Below are positions 1 through 5,238 of a DNA stretch of 5,238 nucleotides, one piece after another. The notes under the pieces are model-generated. The model was not told the origin of the DNA, ran no database searches, and was given only the letters and a program-made list of their open reading frames with translations. The DNA is from Vulcanimicrobiota bacterium. Its GTDB lineage: Bacteria > Vulcanimicrobiota > Vulcanimicrobiia > Vulcanimicrobiales > Vulcanimicrobiaceae. The first letter of the stretch is position 1, and every line of letters begins with the position of its first letter. Both the position numbers and the translations under genes were made by a program. The stretch is taken from assembly GCA_003133185.1 (NCBI GenBank), contig PKWF01000073.1, positions 5,939-11,176 on the forward strand. The letters are read 5' to 3'.

Positions 1-931
1 GGTCCGAGTCGTCGCAGACGGGTGTGATCCACGTAAAGTTTGCGAGTTCGCCTTTGCGGACGTCGGTGATAAACTTCCAGTTTGGCGAGATGACGTCTTT
101 CTTCCAGTCGGGCCCATTGTAGATGTGGTTGATGGCCTGATAGCTGGACCACGTTCCACCGTTGCCGCTCGAGGCGCTACCGTACTGGCTCGCGTAAAAA
201 CGCCACGAGAGATTGGCTTTATCGAGTTCGTCGCCAAGAGTTTGATAATCGAAACACGCCGTCTGATACCCGGTGACGATGCGCTGAGAGCTGATCATTG
301 CGACTTCGGAGGACGCGTGGTCCTCGCAACCCCAGGCCCCGCCGGGCAAATTGGCGCTCCAGGCCGCCTGCGCGGCGATCACATACTGATGCGCGACGAA
401 GCTCTCGTCGAGCTGCGATTGGAACATCCGGTCGGCGAGCGCGCCTTCGTGTGCCATGTCGAAGTACGGCTTCGACTGATCGTGCGGCACGTACACGTAC
501 TGCGCATCTTTAAAACCGCCGTCGTTCCCTTCTCGGTCGAATCCGTTCATCCGGCAGTCCGTACCGGGTAGCTTGCCCGTGCCATTGCAGGCCTGAATCA
601 TCGCCTCCACGGAGTGATCGATATCGTAATCCGCGCCGAGCTTCGAGGGGCGCAGTTTTATCGTTCGGCCTGTTGAGTCTTTGCCTTCAGTAACGGTGTA
701 CGCTCCGGGATAGCCGTAAAACAGGTTGTTGAAGCTGCGGTTCTCTTGCACGATGTAGACGACGTGCTCGATTTTGCCGGCGCCGGTCCCGTCGAGCATG
801 CGTATCGCGTTGCCGCTTTGCATGTAGGGCAGCGCATCTTGGCGGCCTTGCGAACCAAGCGAGCAGCCACCGAGCATGGCTGCAGCGGCGCACGCGCTAA
901 GCGCGAAGCGAATAAGAACTAAAATCCTCAT
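1..931 (-). CDS. Secreted phosphoesterase lipoprotein (PF04185 family), C-terminus beyond the window
   Basis: The first 310 codons are visible; the gene runs off the left edge without a stop. The protein starts at the ATG at 931, nine bases after GGAGG. A signal sequence ends in the lipobox L20-G21-G22-C23, which predicts a lipid-anchored, exported protein. From residue 54 it follows the phosphoesterase family (phospholipase C and acid phosphatase AcpA group of the alkaline phosphatase superfamily). IEHVVYIVQENRSFNNLF at 54-71 carries the E63-N64 pair that binds the active-site metal in this family. NGFDREGNDG lies at 129-138, SQLDESFVAHQYVIAAQ at 172-188, and FTWITPVCDDSD at 299-310 matches the family's late SW-x-TP...SD segment. 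The expected role is hydrolysis of phosphate mono- or diesters outside the cytoplasm. Whether it acts on phospholipids or small phosphomonoesters cannot be told from this part. The TMEM175-like gene lies 144 bases upstream on the same strand, so co-transcription is possible but not shown. Confidence 0.9.
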   Translation of the reverse strand, partial: MRILVLIRFALSACAAAAMLGGCSLGSQGRQDALPYMQSGNAIRMLDGTGAGKIEHVVYIVQENRSFNNLFYGYPGAYTVTEGKDSTGRTIKLRPSKLGADYDIDHSVEAMIQACNGTGKLPGTDCRMNGFDREGNDGGFKDAQYVYVPHDQSKPYFDMAHEGALADRMFQSQLDESFVAHQYVIAAQAAWSANLPGGAWGCEDHASSEVAMISSQRIVTGYQTACFDYQTLGDELDKANLSWRFYASQYGSASSGNGGTWSSYQAINHIYNGPDWKKDVISPNWKFITDVRKGELANFTWITPVCDDSD

Positions 932-940
932 CTGCGTAAA

Positions 941-945
941 CCTCC
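941..945 (-). promoter_or_regulatory. Shine-Dalgarno site of the phosphoesterase gene
   Basis: Read on the minus strand this is GGAGG, nine bases before the ATG at 931. It supports that start, which also gives a signal peptide of normal length with the lipobox cysteine at residue 23. Confidence 0.85.
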
Positions 946-1075
946 ACATAAGCGGCAACGAATCGGCGAGCCGGTTGATTTCGAGCTGCACCGCTCACTC
1001 TCATGGCGCTCCGGGGCATGCGTGCATGTGACGGCATGTCGACCTGGGTCACTTTTTGCAGTACGATGGCGGTCG

Positions 1076-1681
1076 CTACCGCAGCTCCGTTCGTCGATCG
1101 ATCAATGGCTCGAAGCGTCGATCCGGCACCAGCCACATCGCGGCGACGGCGATGAGAATGACATCCGAGACTATGGTCGACACGAACGCTGCCGCGACGG
1201 CAACTACGTACATCACGATGGAGAGCATCCCTTTCACATCGATGGCAACCGCTTTCGCGAACGGAGTGTCGCGCCCGTTTACTTGCAATAGAGCCATCTG
1301 CAGCACGGTATAGGCGACGGCGTCGAGCAACAGGACGATGCAGTACAACACGGTGGGCCCGACTCCGTTCGGGTGCGCGCCGAGCCATTCGGTCGCAAAC
1401 GGAACCAGCGAGAGCCAGAAGAGCAAGTTGAGGTTCGCCCACATGGCGCGCCCGTCGATCCCACTCGTCGCGCGCAGCATGTGATGATGGTTGTTCCAAT
1501 AGATCCCGATAAACGTAAAACTCAGCGCGTAAACCCCGATCTTCGGCAGTACTTCCAAGACGGCGGTCAGTGCGGTTCCGTGCGGCGGGCGCAGCTCCAA
1601 GACCATGATGGTGATGATGACCGCAAGAACGCCATCGCTAAACGCCTCGAGCCGCGACGAATCAGTAGAGAACCTCTTCAT
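1076..1681 (-). CDS. TMEM175 / DUF1211 family membrane protein, predicted potassium channel
   Basis: This is a complete 201-residue integral membrane protein. Its N-terminus has the family signature R-x3-F-S-D-G (R10, F14, S15, D16, G17) at the start of the first membrane helix, followed by VLAVIITIMVLEL. Six hydrophobic segments can be placed at roughly 14-30, 46-62, 82-100, 107-132, 143-167 and 170-185. The polar YWNNHHHML stretch at 61-69 after the second segment is also typical. Characterised bacterial members of this size form tetrameric potassium-permeable channels; transport here is inferred from the family. The ATG at 1681 is preferred over an in-frame TTG at 1690, because the GAAGG at 1691-1695 stands nine bases before the ATG but directly abuts the TTG. 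It is divergent from the PNGase A-like gene and tandem with the phosphoesterase downstream. No clear promoter was found, and no functional link with either neighbour is evident. Confidence 0.9.
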   Translation of the reverse strand: MKRFSTDSSRLEAFSDGVLAVIITIMVLELRPPHGTALTAVLEVLPKIGVYALSFTFIGIYWNNHHHMLRATSGIDGRAMWANLNLLFWLSLVPFATEWLGAHPNGVGPTVLYCIVLLLDAVAYTVLQMALLQVNGRDTPFAKAVAIDVKGMLSIVMYVVAVAAAFVSTIVSDVILIAVAAMWLVPDRRFEPLIDRRTELR

Positions 1682-1690
1682 ACGAATCAA

Positions 1691-1695
1691 CCTTC
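1691..1695 (-). promoter_or_regulatory. Shine-Dalgarno site of the TMEM175-like gene
   Basis: On the minus strand this reads GAAGG, nine bases before the ATG at 1681. It decides for that ATG over the TTG at 1690, which would have no spacing at all. Confidence 0.65.
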
Positions 1696-1700
1696 ATCGA

Positions 1701-1725
1701 TCCGCGCGAAAGCTCATCTCGCGGA
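1701..1725. repeat. Short inverted repeat in the divergent intergenic region
   Basis: TCCGCG at 1701-1706 is the exact reverse complement of CGCGGA at 1720-1725, with 13 bases between. It lies in the 5' leader of the TMEM175-like gene, just upstream of its ribosome site. It could be a leader hairpin or an operator half-site pair. Six GC-rich base pairs can also arise by chance in this DNA, so the weight is low. Confidence 0.3.
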
Positions 1726-1748
1726 CCGAGGACTGCCTGCAGGAAATG

Positions 1749-1770
1749 ACGGGCTCGCTTACCAAGCCGT
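1749..1770. repeat. Imperfect inverted repeat between the divergent genes
   Basis: ACGGGCT at 1749-1755 pairs with AGCCGT at 1765-1770, with one bulged G and a 9-base loop. It sits midway in the 118-base region separating the TMEM175-like and PNGase A-like genes, where an operator or promoter would be expected. No convincing -35/-10 pair could be placed on either strand around it. Confidence 0.25.
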
Positions 1771-1786
1771 CACATACCTTGCCGCC

Positions 1787-1791
1787 GGAGG
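1787..1791 (+). promoter_or_regulatory. Shine-Dalgarno site that fixes the start of the PNGase A-like gene
   Basis: GGAGG stands eight bases before the ATG at 1800. The frame stays open upstream to 1605, but that part overlaps the divergent TMEM175-like gene and would push the signal peptide about 65 residues inward. This site plus the lipoprotein signal peptide beginning at 1800 settle the start. Confidence 0.85.
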
Positions 1792-1799
1792 TTTTGGAG

Positions 1800-3623
1800 A
1801 TGCGTCAGACAACGATTTGTCGTTTGCGGCAGAGCGCGACCGTTCTGCTCGTGCTCGTTCTTTGCGCGTGTGCGGGTCAGACGGCGTTGGATGGAACGCC
1901 TCCAAGGGGAGCTCAAGCGCCGGCGCTTCGAGGAGCGCTCTCTCCCGAGCGAAGCGCGCAGAAGCTTCGCTCGATGATAACGCGCAATGGTCTTGGAAAC
2001 GACGCATCACGCGGCGGCGCGGGGTATCCAGTAACCGCCGATCCACCCGTCTCGCACCCGGACGAGGCTCCCTGCATCGACAGACTCTTCAATCCGCATA
2101 CGCCACCGCTAGAGTCCGGCCAGTTGCCGGTTGGCGAATTCGCCGACTACTCTGACCATCCGTTCAACTATAAGCCGCCGAAAAATTGTTCGGGACCCTA
2201 TGCCAAAATTATTTTCAAGATGCACTTCCGCGTTTCGGCCGGCGTGCAATATGACCGGACGGGAGCCGTTTGGATCGGGGCCACGGACGTCTACTTCGGA
2301 ACGACGTCGGAGCCCGGTCAGAACGCGAGCCCGCAGTGGGACGTCGAGCGCGACGTGACGGACTACGCTCCGATTTTCGCGCAGCCATCGACCGGGCAAG
2401 CCTCCGTCTATAACGTCGTCAACTCGCAATACACCAGCATCATTTACGGCACCGCCGAGCTGGATTTCTATCCGGCGACCAAAAAGTATCCGGCAGCCCG
2501 GAGTGCCGATGTTGTCGATCCGCTTTCGGGCGGCCCGGACGGCGGATATGTGAACCTCGATGCGCCCACCGATCAGATGACCGGTACGTTCACGTTTCCG
2601 ACCAACGTCGAGGCGGCATATCTGGACGTCTTTCTCGAATCCCAGTCGGACGACGAGTTCTGGTACACGTGCTTTCCCAACGACTTGGCGCAAAAGCTGG
2701 ACAACTGCGGTAACACCGCGTTTCGCGAGGGGGAGGTGACCGTCGACGGGCAGCCTGCCGGCGTGGCACCGATCTATCCGTGGATCTATACGGGGGGCAT
2801 CGACCCGTATTTGTGGATTCCGATCCCGGGCGTGGAAACGCTGGATTTTCAACCGTACCGCATCGACCTTACGCCCTTTGCGGCGCAGCTCGACGATGGC
2901 AACAAGCACACAATAGCCGTCTCGGTCTTCAACGACGACGACTACTTTGCGGCCAACGCGACGCTGCTCGTCTATGAAGACCACGGCTCGACGCAGGTAA
3001 CCGGAGCGCTGGTTCGCGACGGCACGGCTCTCTCGCCCGCGGAAACCGTCATCGAGCACGTGCGATTCAACAAAGCCGGCGACGCGAGTGGAACGATCAA
3101 TGTATCGGCGACGCATCCGGTCAGCCTCCAGGGCTACGTGATTACGTCGAAAGGGCGCATCACGACAGAGGTAACGCAGAGCGTTTCGTTCTCCAACGTA
3201 CAGAAGATCGACGTGACGTCGAATCGCTTCTTCCAGAACATCACTCAGGCGACGACGATTTCGTCGAACACGTCAACCTCAAGGGGAGGCAAGCACGTTA
3301 AGACGCAAGTCCAGTGGAGCTACCCGTTCAACCTGCGCTATAACTACGTTGCCGGCGCGAGCGGCACGGCAACCCAGACGACCAACGTTTTGCAGGCGAA
3401 GAGCGGCAGCGGCTTAAACGAAATCCGTGGAAGGGCATCTTCGTGGACGTTGCTCAATACCGTCAGTTCAAGCGACACGCTGAACTTCACCGCCGGCGGT
3501 TTCACTCCGTCGAACGGCAAGAGCCGGCAGCAGTATAAATCGCTCGACGTCGAGGGCCCCTGCTACGAAGAAACGATCAAATCGCTCAACTACGTTCTCA
3601 CAGGGAAAATGACGGGCTGCTGA
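1800..3623 (+). CDS. PNGase A-like peptide-N-glycosidase (N-glycanase), lipoprotein
   Basis: This is a complete 607-residue exported protein. Residues 1-24 form a lipoprotein signal with lipobox L21-C22-A23-C24; residues 25-90 look like a flexible linker. The rest follows the plant/fungal peptide-N4-(N-acetyl-beta-glucosaminyl)asparagine amidase A family (PF12222). Family-like blocks are PPKNCSGPYAKIIFKMHF (126-143), QYDRTGAVWIG (150-160), FGTTSEP (166-172), W180 with RDVTDY (184-189), and EFWYTCFPND (286-295). Further blocks are AFREGEVTVDGQPAG (307-321), IYTGGIDPYLWIPIPGV (329-345) and YRIDLTPF (353-360) with LDDGNKH (364-370). Length is close to the plant enzymes, so both the N-terminal domain and the C-terminal region appear intact. 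Family enzymes release N-glycans by cleaving the asparagine-glycan amide bond. Activity here is inferred; I do not know the catalytic residues well enough to check them. Cysteines at 92, 130, 291, 303, 588 and the last residue, 607, could form disulfides. The gene stands alone, with 180 bases before the next one. Confidence 0.88.
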   Translation: MRQTTICRLRQSATVLLVLVLCACAGQTALDGTPPRGAQAPALRGALSPERSAQKLRSMITRNGLGNDASRGGAGYPVTADPPVSHPDEAPCIDRLFNPHTPPLESGQLPVGEFADYSDHPFNYKPPKNCSGPYAKIIFKMHFRVSAGVQYDRTGAVWIGATDVYFGTTSEPGQNASPQWDVERDVTDYAPIFAQPSTGQASVYNVVNSQYTSIIYGTAELDFYPATKKYPAARSADVVDPLSGGPDGGYVNLDAPTDQMTGTFTFPTNVEAAYLDVFLESQSDDEFWYTCFPNDLAQKLDNCGNTAFREGEVTVDGQPAGVAPIYPWIYTGGIDPYLWIPIPGVETLDFQPYRIDLTPFAAQLDDGNKHTIAVSVFNDDDYFAANATLLVYEDHGSTQVTGALVRDGTALSPAETVIEHVRFNKAGDASGTINVSATHPVSLQGYVITSKGRITTEVTQSVSFSNVQKIDVTSNRFFQNITQATTISSNTSTSRGGKHVKTQVQWSYPFNLRYNYVAGASGTATQTTNVLQAKSGSGLNEIRGRASSWTLLNTVSSSDTLNFTAGGFTPSNGKSRQQYKSLDVEGPCYEETIKSLNYVLTGKMTGC

Positions 3624-3790
3624 CTCAGTCTCGCCAAGGAGCCTCGCACGCCGCCGCTAGCGTCCGCCGCCGGCTGCCGTTCGCGGGGCGCCCTTCACAT
3701 GGCTTGTGCCGTTGAAGAAGGTGGAGAAGGCATCTTTTTGTCGTCACAATGCCCGGGAGCCGCGTGTTTAACGTGTGCGTTGCTCAAAAC
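3624..3790. other. Intergenic region downstream of the PNGase A-like gene
   Basis: This stretch has GC-rich, repetitive GCC/CCG triplets around 3648-3676, including a palindrome CGCTAGCG at 3655-3662. No stem-loop followed by a T-run was found, so no intrinsic terminator is called. A short T-rich patch (3735-3739) precedes the next gene, but no convincing promoter could be placed. Confidence 0.4.
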
Positions 3791-3795
3791 GGAGG
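3791..3795 (+). promoter_or_regulatory. Shine-Dalgarno site that selects a GTG start
   Basis: GGAGG stands eight bases before the GTG at 3804. The frame is open back to an ATG at 3699. That longer form has no ribosome site and would place 35 unrelated residues before the signal peptide, so the GTG start is preferred. Confidence 0.8.
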
Positions 3796-3803
3796 TACCG
3801 ATC

Positions 3804-4499
3804 GTGGTTCTTTTTCGATTGCGTCGAGCGCTCGTGCTGCTCCTCGCGGCTACGGCGCTGCCATTTGCGGCGCGAGCCGCGGCCAGCGAAGGATTGCCAA
3901 CGAGGGGTCCAATCGCTCCATACCTTATGCCAGATCGTCAAGCTGAAGTTGCCTTGGCGCGGAGCGCCGCTCCGCCATCAATCGCTGGGAAGGCCGAGGT
4001 GCTCGTGCTAACTTCCCACGGCTTCGAGACGGCGGTGAAAGGAACGAACGGCTTCGTGTGCCTCGTCGAACGTTCTTGGAGTTCGCCATTTAACGATACC
4101 GAGTTTTGGAATCCGAAAGAGCGCGGGCCCGACTGTTACAATCCTCCCGCGGCGCGCACCGAGATACCGCAGCTACTTCAGGAGGCGCAATGGGCCCTGG
4201 CCGGGCTCAGTAGGCAGCAAATGGTGGAAAGAACGAGAGCTGCCGTCACCGATCACAGCTTTAAACCACCGGAGCCTGGTGCATTTGGCTTTATGCTCTC
4301 GAAGAAGGGGTATCTTAACCATGCCCACGGACCATGGTATCCCCACATGATGTTTTTTATTCCACGAGATCAAGTCGCTAGTTGGGGCCCTAACGTAGAC
4401 AATTCACCGACTCAGTCCGTCGATCGCGGTCCATATCTATCGACGCTGATTATGGTACCGGTGCTCATGTGGTCCGACGGATCGCCCGGCCCGCACTAG
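3804..4499 (+). CDS. Secreted protein of a conserved family of unknown function
   Basis: This complete 231-residue protein starts at GTG. Residues 1-27 form a Sec signal peptide: basic FRLRR, then a Leu/Ala-rich core, then an A-x-A cleavage region near 22-27. There is no lipobox, so a soluble periplasmic or secreted protein is likely. Distinctive blocks in the mature part are KGTNGFVCLVERSW (79-92), EFWNPKERGPDCYNPPAAR (100-118), MLSKKGYLN (164-172), HGPWYPHMMFF (175-185) and MWSDG (222-226). I recognise these as a recurrent uncharacterised secreted family of soil bacteria, but know no activity for it. C86 and C111 are the only cysteines of the mature protein and could form a disulfide. H175, H181 and several tryptophans are candidate functional residues. 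The WSDG ending is, as I recall, where relatives usually stop, so the protein appears complete although an open frame continues past its TAG. No partner gene is suggested by the context. Confidence 0.8.
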   Translation: MVLFRLRRALVLLLAATALPFAARAAASEGLPTRGPIAPYLMPDRQAEVALARSAAPPSIAGKAEVLVLTSHGFETAVKGTNGFVCLVERSWSSPFNDTEFWNPKERGPDCYNPPAARTEIPQLLQEAQWALAGLSRQQMVERTRAAVTDHSFKPPEPGAFGFMLSKKGYLNHAHGPWYPHMMFFIPRDQVASWGPNVDNSPTQSVDRGPYLSTLIMVPVLMWSDGSPGPH

Positions 4500-4502
4500 A
4501 CC

Positions 4503-4667
4503 GACGGCTTTGGCGACAGCGCCTTCGAGCTTATCGAGCTCCCGAGGGGCAGCAGTACGTTCCAACCGATCACAACGAGCAACACGGTGGAGTTCCCTGG
4601 ATCCGTGCAGTGGGATGGCATTACGTACCTGACGGTCACCGATCAGGAAGCGGACGTGATCTACCGC
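4503..4667 (+). pseudogene. Remnant of a lipoprotein gene (probable beta-propeller type)
   Basis: These roughly 55 codons have no start codon or ribosome site of their own. They read DGFGDSAFELIELPRG, then STFQPITTSNTVEFPG, then SVQWDGITYLTVTDQEADV, ending VIYR. The look is of a real protein segment: alternating strands, a WDG-x-YLTV block, and codon use like the neighbouring genes. I associate this segment with the middle or C-terminal part of lipoproteins of the kind starting at 4895, which makes the stretch the residue of a deleted paralogue. After VIYR the frame continues as basic, unfamiliar sequence to a TGA at 4734-4736. It begins one codon after the TAG of the upstream gene and in the same frame. 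The simplest view is decay after recombination; stop-codon readthrough giving a 78-residue extension is the less likely alternative. The family assignment rests on memory and needs a search. Confidence 0.55.
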
Positions 4668-4715
4668 TCCGCGTGGCGGCGGCAGAAAAATAGCTGCGTT
4701 TCTAAGCTGAGACGC

Positions 4716-4786
4716 TTACTCCGCTGGGATAGCTGACGGCAGCGGCGAACGTCGTTAGCCGCTCGTCCGTTCAGCTAGCGGGAGGT
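4716..4786 (+). promoter_or_regulatory. Long imperfect hairpin abutting, and possibly masking, a ribosome site
   Basis: The core folds as 4730-4739 with 4767-4777 (TAGCTGACGG against CCGTTCAGCTA, one bulged T). Next, AGCGGC at 4741-4746 pairs with GCCGCT at 4758-4763, and AAC at 4748-4750 pairs with GTT at 4754-4756 across a 3-base loop. That makes about 19 pairs with a 1x3 internal loop and one mismatch. CCGCT at 4721-4725 can also pair with AGCGG at 4777-4781, which would take up the first bases of the GGGAGG at 4780-4785. No T-run follows, so it is not an intrinsic terminator. A translation-controlling leader structure is the favoured reading; a repeat-family hairpin is an alternative. Confidence 0.5.
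4780..4785 (+). promoter_or_regulatory. Strong Shine-Dalgarno site of a small ORF
   Basis: GGGAGG stands eight bases before the ATG at 4794, one of the best ribosome sites in the window. It begins two bases after the core hairpin stem ends. Confidence 0.55.
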
Positions 4787-4793
4787 ATCGCTC

Positions 4794-4913
4794 ATGGGAA
4801 TCCTAGCCCGCTTCGCGCTGACGATAGGCGCCGCAACGCCGTTTCGGTCGAGAAATAACGTGCACGCGTGTCTACTCGGAGAGGAAAACCGTAATTGGAA
4901 ACGACTCGTTTAG
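4794..4913 (+). CDS. Possible 39-residue leader peptide or small protein
   Basis: This small ORF begins at an ATG with a near-ideal GGGAGG site and encodes MGILARFALTIGAATPF followed by a basic, polar tail (RSRNN... ...NRNWKRLV). I do not recognise it. Residues 1-15 look like the start of a signal peptide, but the hydrophobic core is short and ends without a clear cleavage site. Its stop codon (TAG, 4911-4913) lies 19 bases inside the next gene, and that gene's ribosome site (4878-4884) is embedded in its coding sequence. Such an overlap is compatible with translational coupling. Alternatively it is the start of a decayed gene, related to the remnant just upstream, or a chance ORF of 40 codons. 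The good ribosome site is the main argument that it is translated. Confidence 0.35.
   Translation: MGILARFALTIGAATPFRSRNNVHACLLGEENRNWKRLV
4878..4884 (+). promoter_or_regulatory. Shine-Dalgarno site deciding a TTG start
   Basis: GGAGAGG stands ten bases before the TTG at 4895. An in-frame TAA at 4892-4894 immediately precedes that TTG, so no earlier start is possible. The first in-frame ATG, at 4931, has no ribosome site and would leave too short a signal peptide. Confidence 0.7.
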
Positions 4914-5238
4914 CGAAATACGCCGGTGCTATGGTCGCGCTCGCGATATTATCAGCGTGCGGCGGCTCGGCGGTCGCACCGTCAACGGCTGCGCTCAACG
5001 TCACGTACGTTGGTAGGACGCTGTCAGTGAACGGAAGGCTGGTAACGGCAGCGCGCCTAAGCCCGCTGCCCCAATACGCCACCATTGTTCCTGACGGGCA
5101 TGAGGAGTCGAACAGGTTTGAGTATGTATTCAACGAGTACGGTACCTACGCCAGTATTTTCGACTATCCAAAGAGCGTTAAGCAGATCGGCAAGATCAAG
5201 GGTCTCGGGGGCCAAGGGTGCACGAACGTCCTCTACGG
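4895..5238 (+). CDS. Lipoprotein of unknown function (probable beta-propeller type), C-terminus beyond the window
   Basis: The first 114 residues are visible; the gene is open at the right edge. The TTG start gives METTRLAKYAGAMVALAILS followed by A21-C22. The lipobox is L19-S20-A21-C22, so a lipid-anchored exported protein is predicted. The mature part contains RTLSVNGRLVTA (41-52), PLPQYATIVPDG (57-68), FEYVFNEYGTYASIFDYP (75-92) and KQIGKIKGLGGQGCTNVLY (96-114). These read like repeated strands of a propeller. I recall similar lipoproteins, often in several copies, in Eremiobacterota genomes; no biochemical function is known to me. The same family probably supplied the remnant at 4503-4667, but the two visible pieces cover different parts and cannot be aligned here. 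The start overlaps the 39-codon ORF by 19 bases, which suggests coupled translation if that ORF is real. Confidence 0.75.
   Translation, partial: METTRLAKYAGAMVALAILSACGGSAVAPSTAALNVTYVGRTLSVNGRLVTAARLSPLPQYATIVPDGHEESNRFEYVFNEYGTYASIFDYPKSVKQIGKIKGLGGQGCTNVLY

Noticed and set aside
125..571. Plus-strand open frame of 148 codons opposite the phosphoesterase
   Set aside because: It is the antisense shadow of a gene with strong PF04185 motifs and has no ribosome site of its own.
1605..1799. Upstream extension of the PNGase A-like frame to an ATG at 1605
   Set aside because: It would overlap the divergent TMEM175-like gene and bury the signal peptide. The ATG at 1800 has a good GGAGG site and starts a textbook lipoprotein signal.
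1373..2155. Plus-strand open frame of 260 codons
   Set aside because: It is antisense to the TMEM175-like gene and then out of frame with the PNGase A-like gene. Its composition is Arg/Ser-rich with no motif.
2109..3116. Long minus-strand open frame (335 codons) opposite the PNGase A-like gene
   Set aside because: It is Arg/Val-rich, matches no recognisable protein, and lies entirely antisense to a frame with clear family motifs. This is a typical shadow in GC-rich DNA.
1744..3618. Exact 12-base direct repeat (AAATGACGGGCT at 1744-1755 and 3607-3618) flanking the PNGase A-like gene
   Set aside because: It looked like a possible insertion-site duplication. About one 12-base match is expected by chance in a window of this size, and the downstream copy lies inside the coding end of the gene.
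3651..3700. GC-rich repetitive stretch after the PNGase A-like gene, considered as a terminator
   Set aside because: No stable stem with a following T-run could be drawn; the repeats are mostly direct (GCCGCC) rather than inverted.
4469..4693. Plus-strand open frame of 74 codons across the end of the secreted protein gene
   Set aside because: It is in another frame than both the secreted protein and the remnant, is Arg-rich, and has no ribosome site.
4792..5133. Minus-strand open frame of 113 codons opposite the right-edge lipoprotein
   Set aside because: The plus strand has a lipobox, a ribosome site and recognisable sequence. The minus-strand product has no such features.

Overview
The window looks like chromosomal DNA of a GC-rich, Gram-negative-type bacterium. 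Codons favour G or C at the third position, Shine-Dalgarno sites are strong (GGAGG), and GTG and TTG starts occur beside ATG. Three of the five substantial genes carry lipoprotein lipoboxes and a fourth has an ordinary Sec signal peptide, so the region is mostly devoted to exported proteins. The right-edge lipoprotein and the phosphoesterase resemble, from memory, families common in Candidatus Eremiobacterota (WPS-2). Acidobacteriota or another soil lineage cannot be excluded without a search.

Layout: on the minus strand, a lipid-anchored PF04185 phosphoesterase (phospholipase C / acid phosphatase group) runs off the left edge. Upstream of it on the same strand lies a complete TMEM175-type (DUF1211) membrane protein, a predicted potassium channel. 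A 118-base divergent region with two short imperfect inverted repeats separates this from the plus-strand genes.

The plus strand begins with a complete 607-residue lipoprotein that matches the peptide-N-glycosidase A (PNGase A) family along most of its length; this is the most notable gene here. After a 180-base gap comes a complete 231-residue secreted protein of a conserved family with no known function. Directly behind its stop codon, in the same frame, lies a start-less stretch of about 55 codons that looks like the surviving piece of a lipoprotein gene. An imperfect 19-bp hairpin, a strong ribosome site and a 39-codon small ORF follow, and the small ORF overlaps the TTG start of a lipoprotein gene that runs off the right edge. 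The remnant and the edge gene may belong to the same family.

Functional reading: the cell-surface phosphoesterase and PNGase A-like protein would fit scavenging of phosphate and N-linked glycans or glycoproteins from outside the cell. Nothing in the window ties them into one operon or pathway, since they lie on opposite strands. No tRNA, rRNA, CRISPR array or insertion sequence is visible. The strongest unexplained signal is the hairpin, small ORF and overlapping TTG start at 4716-4913, a candidate leader controlling the last gene.
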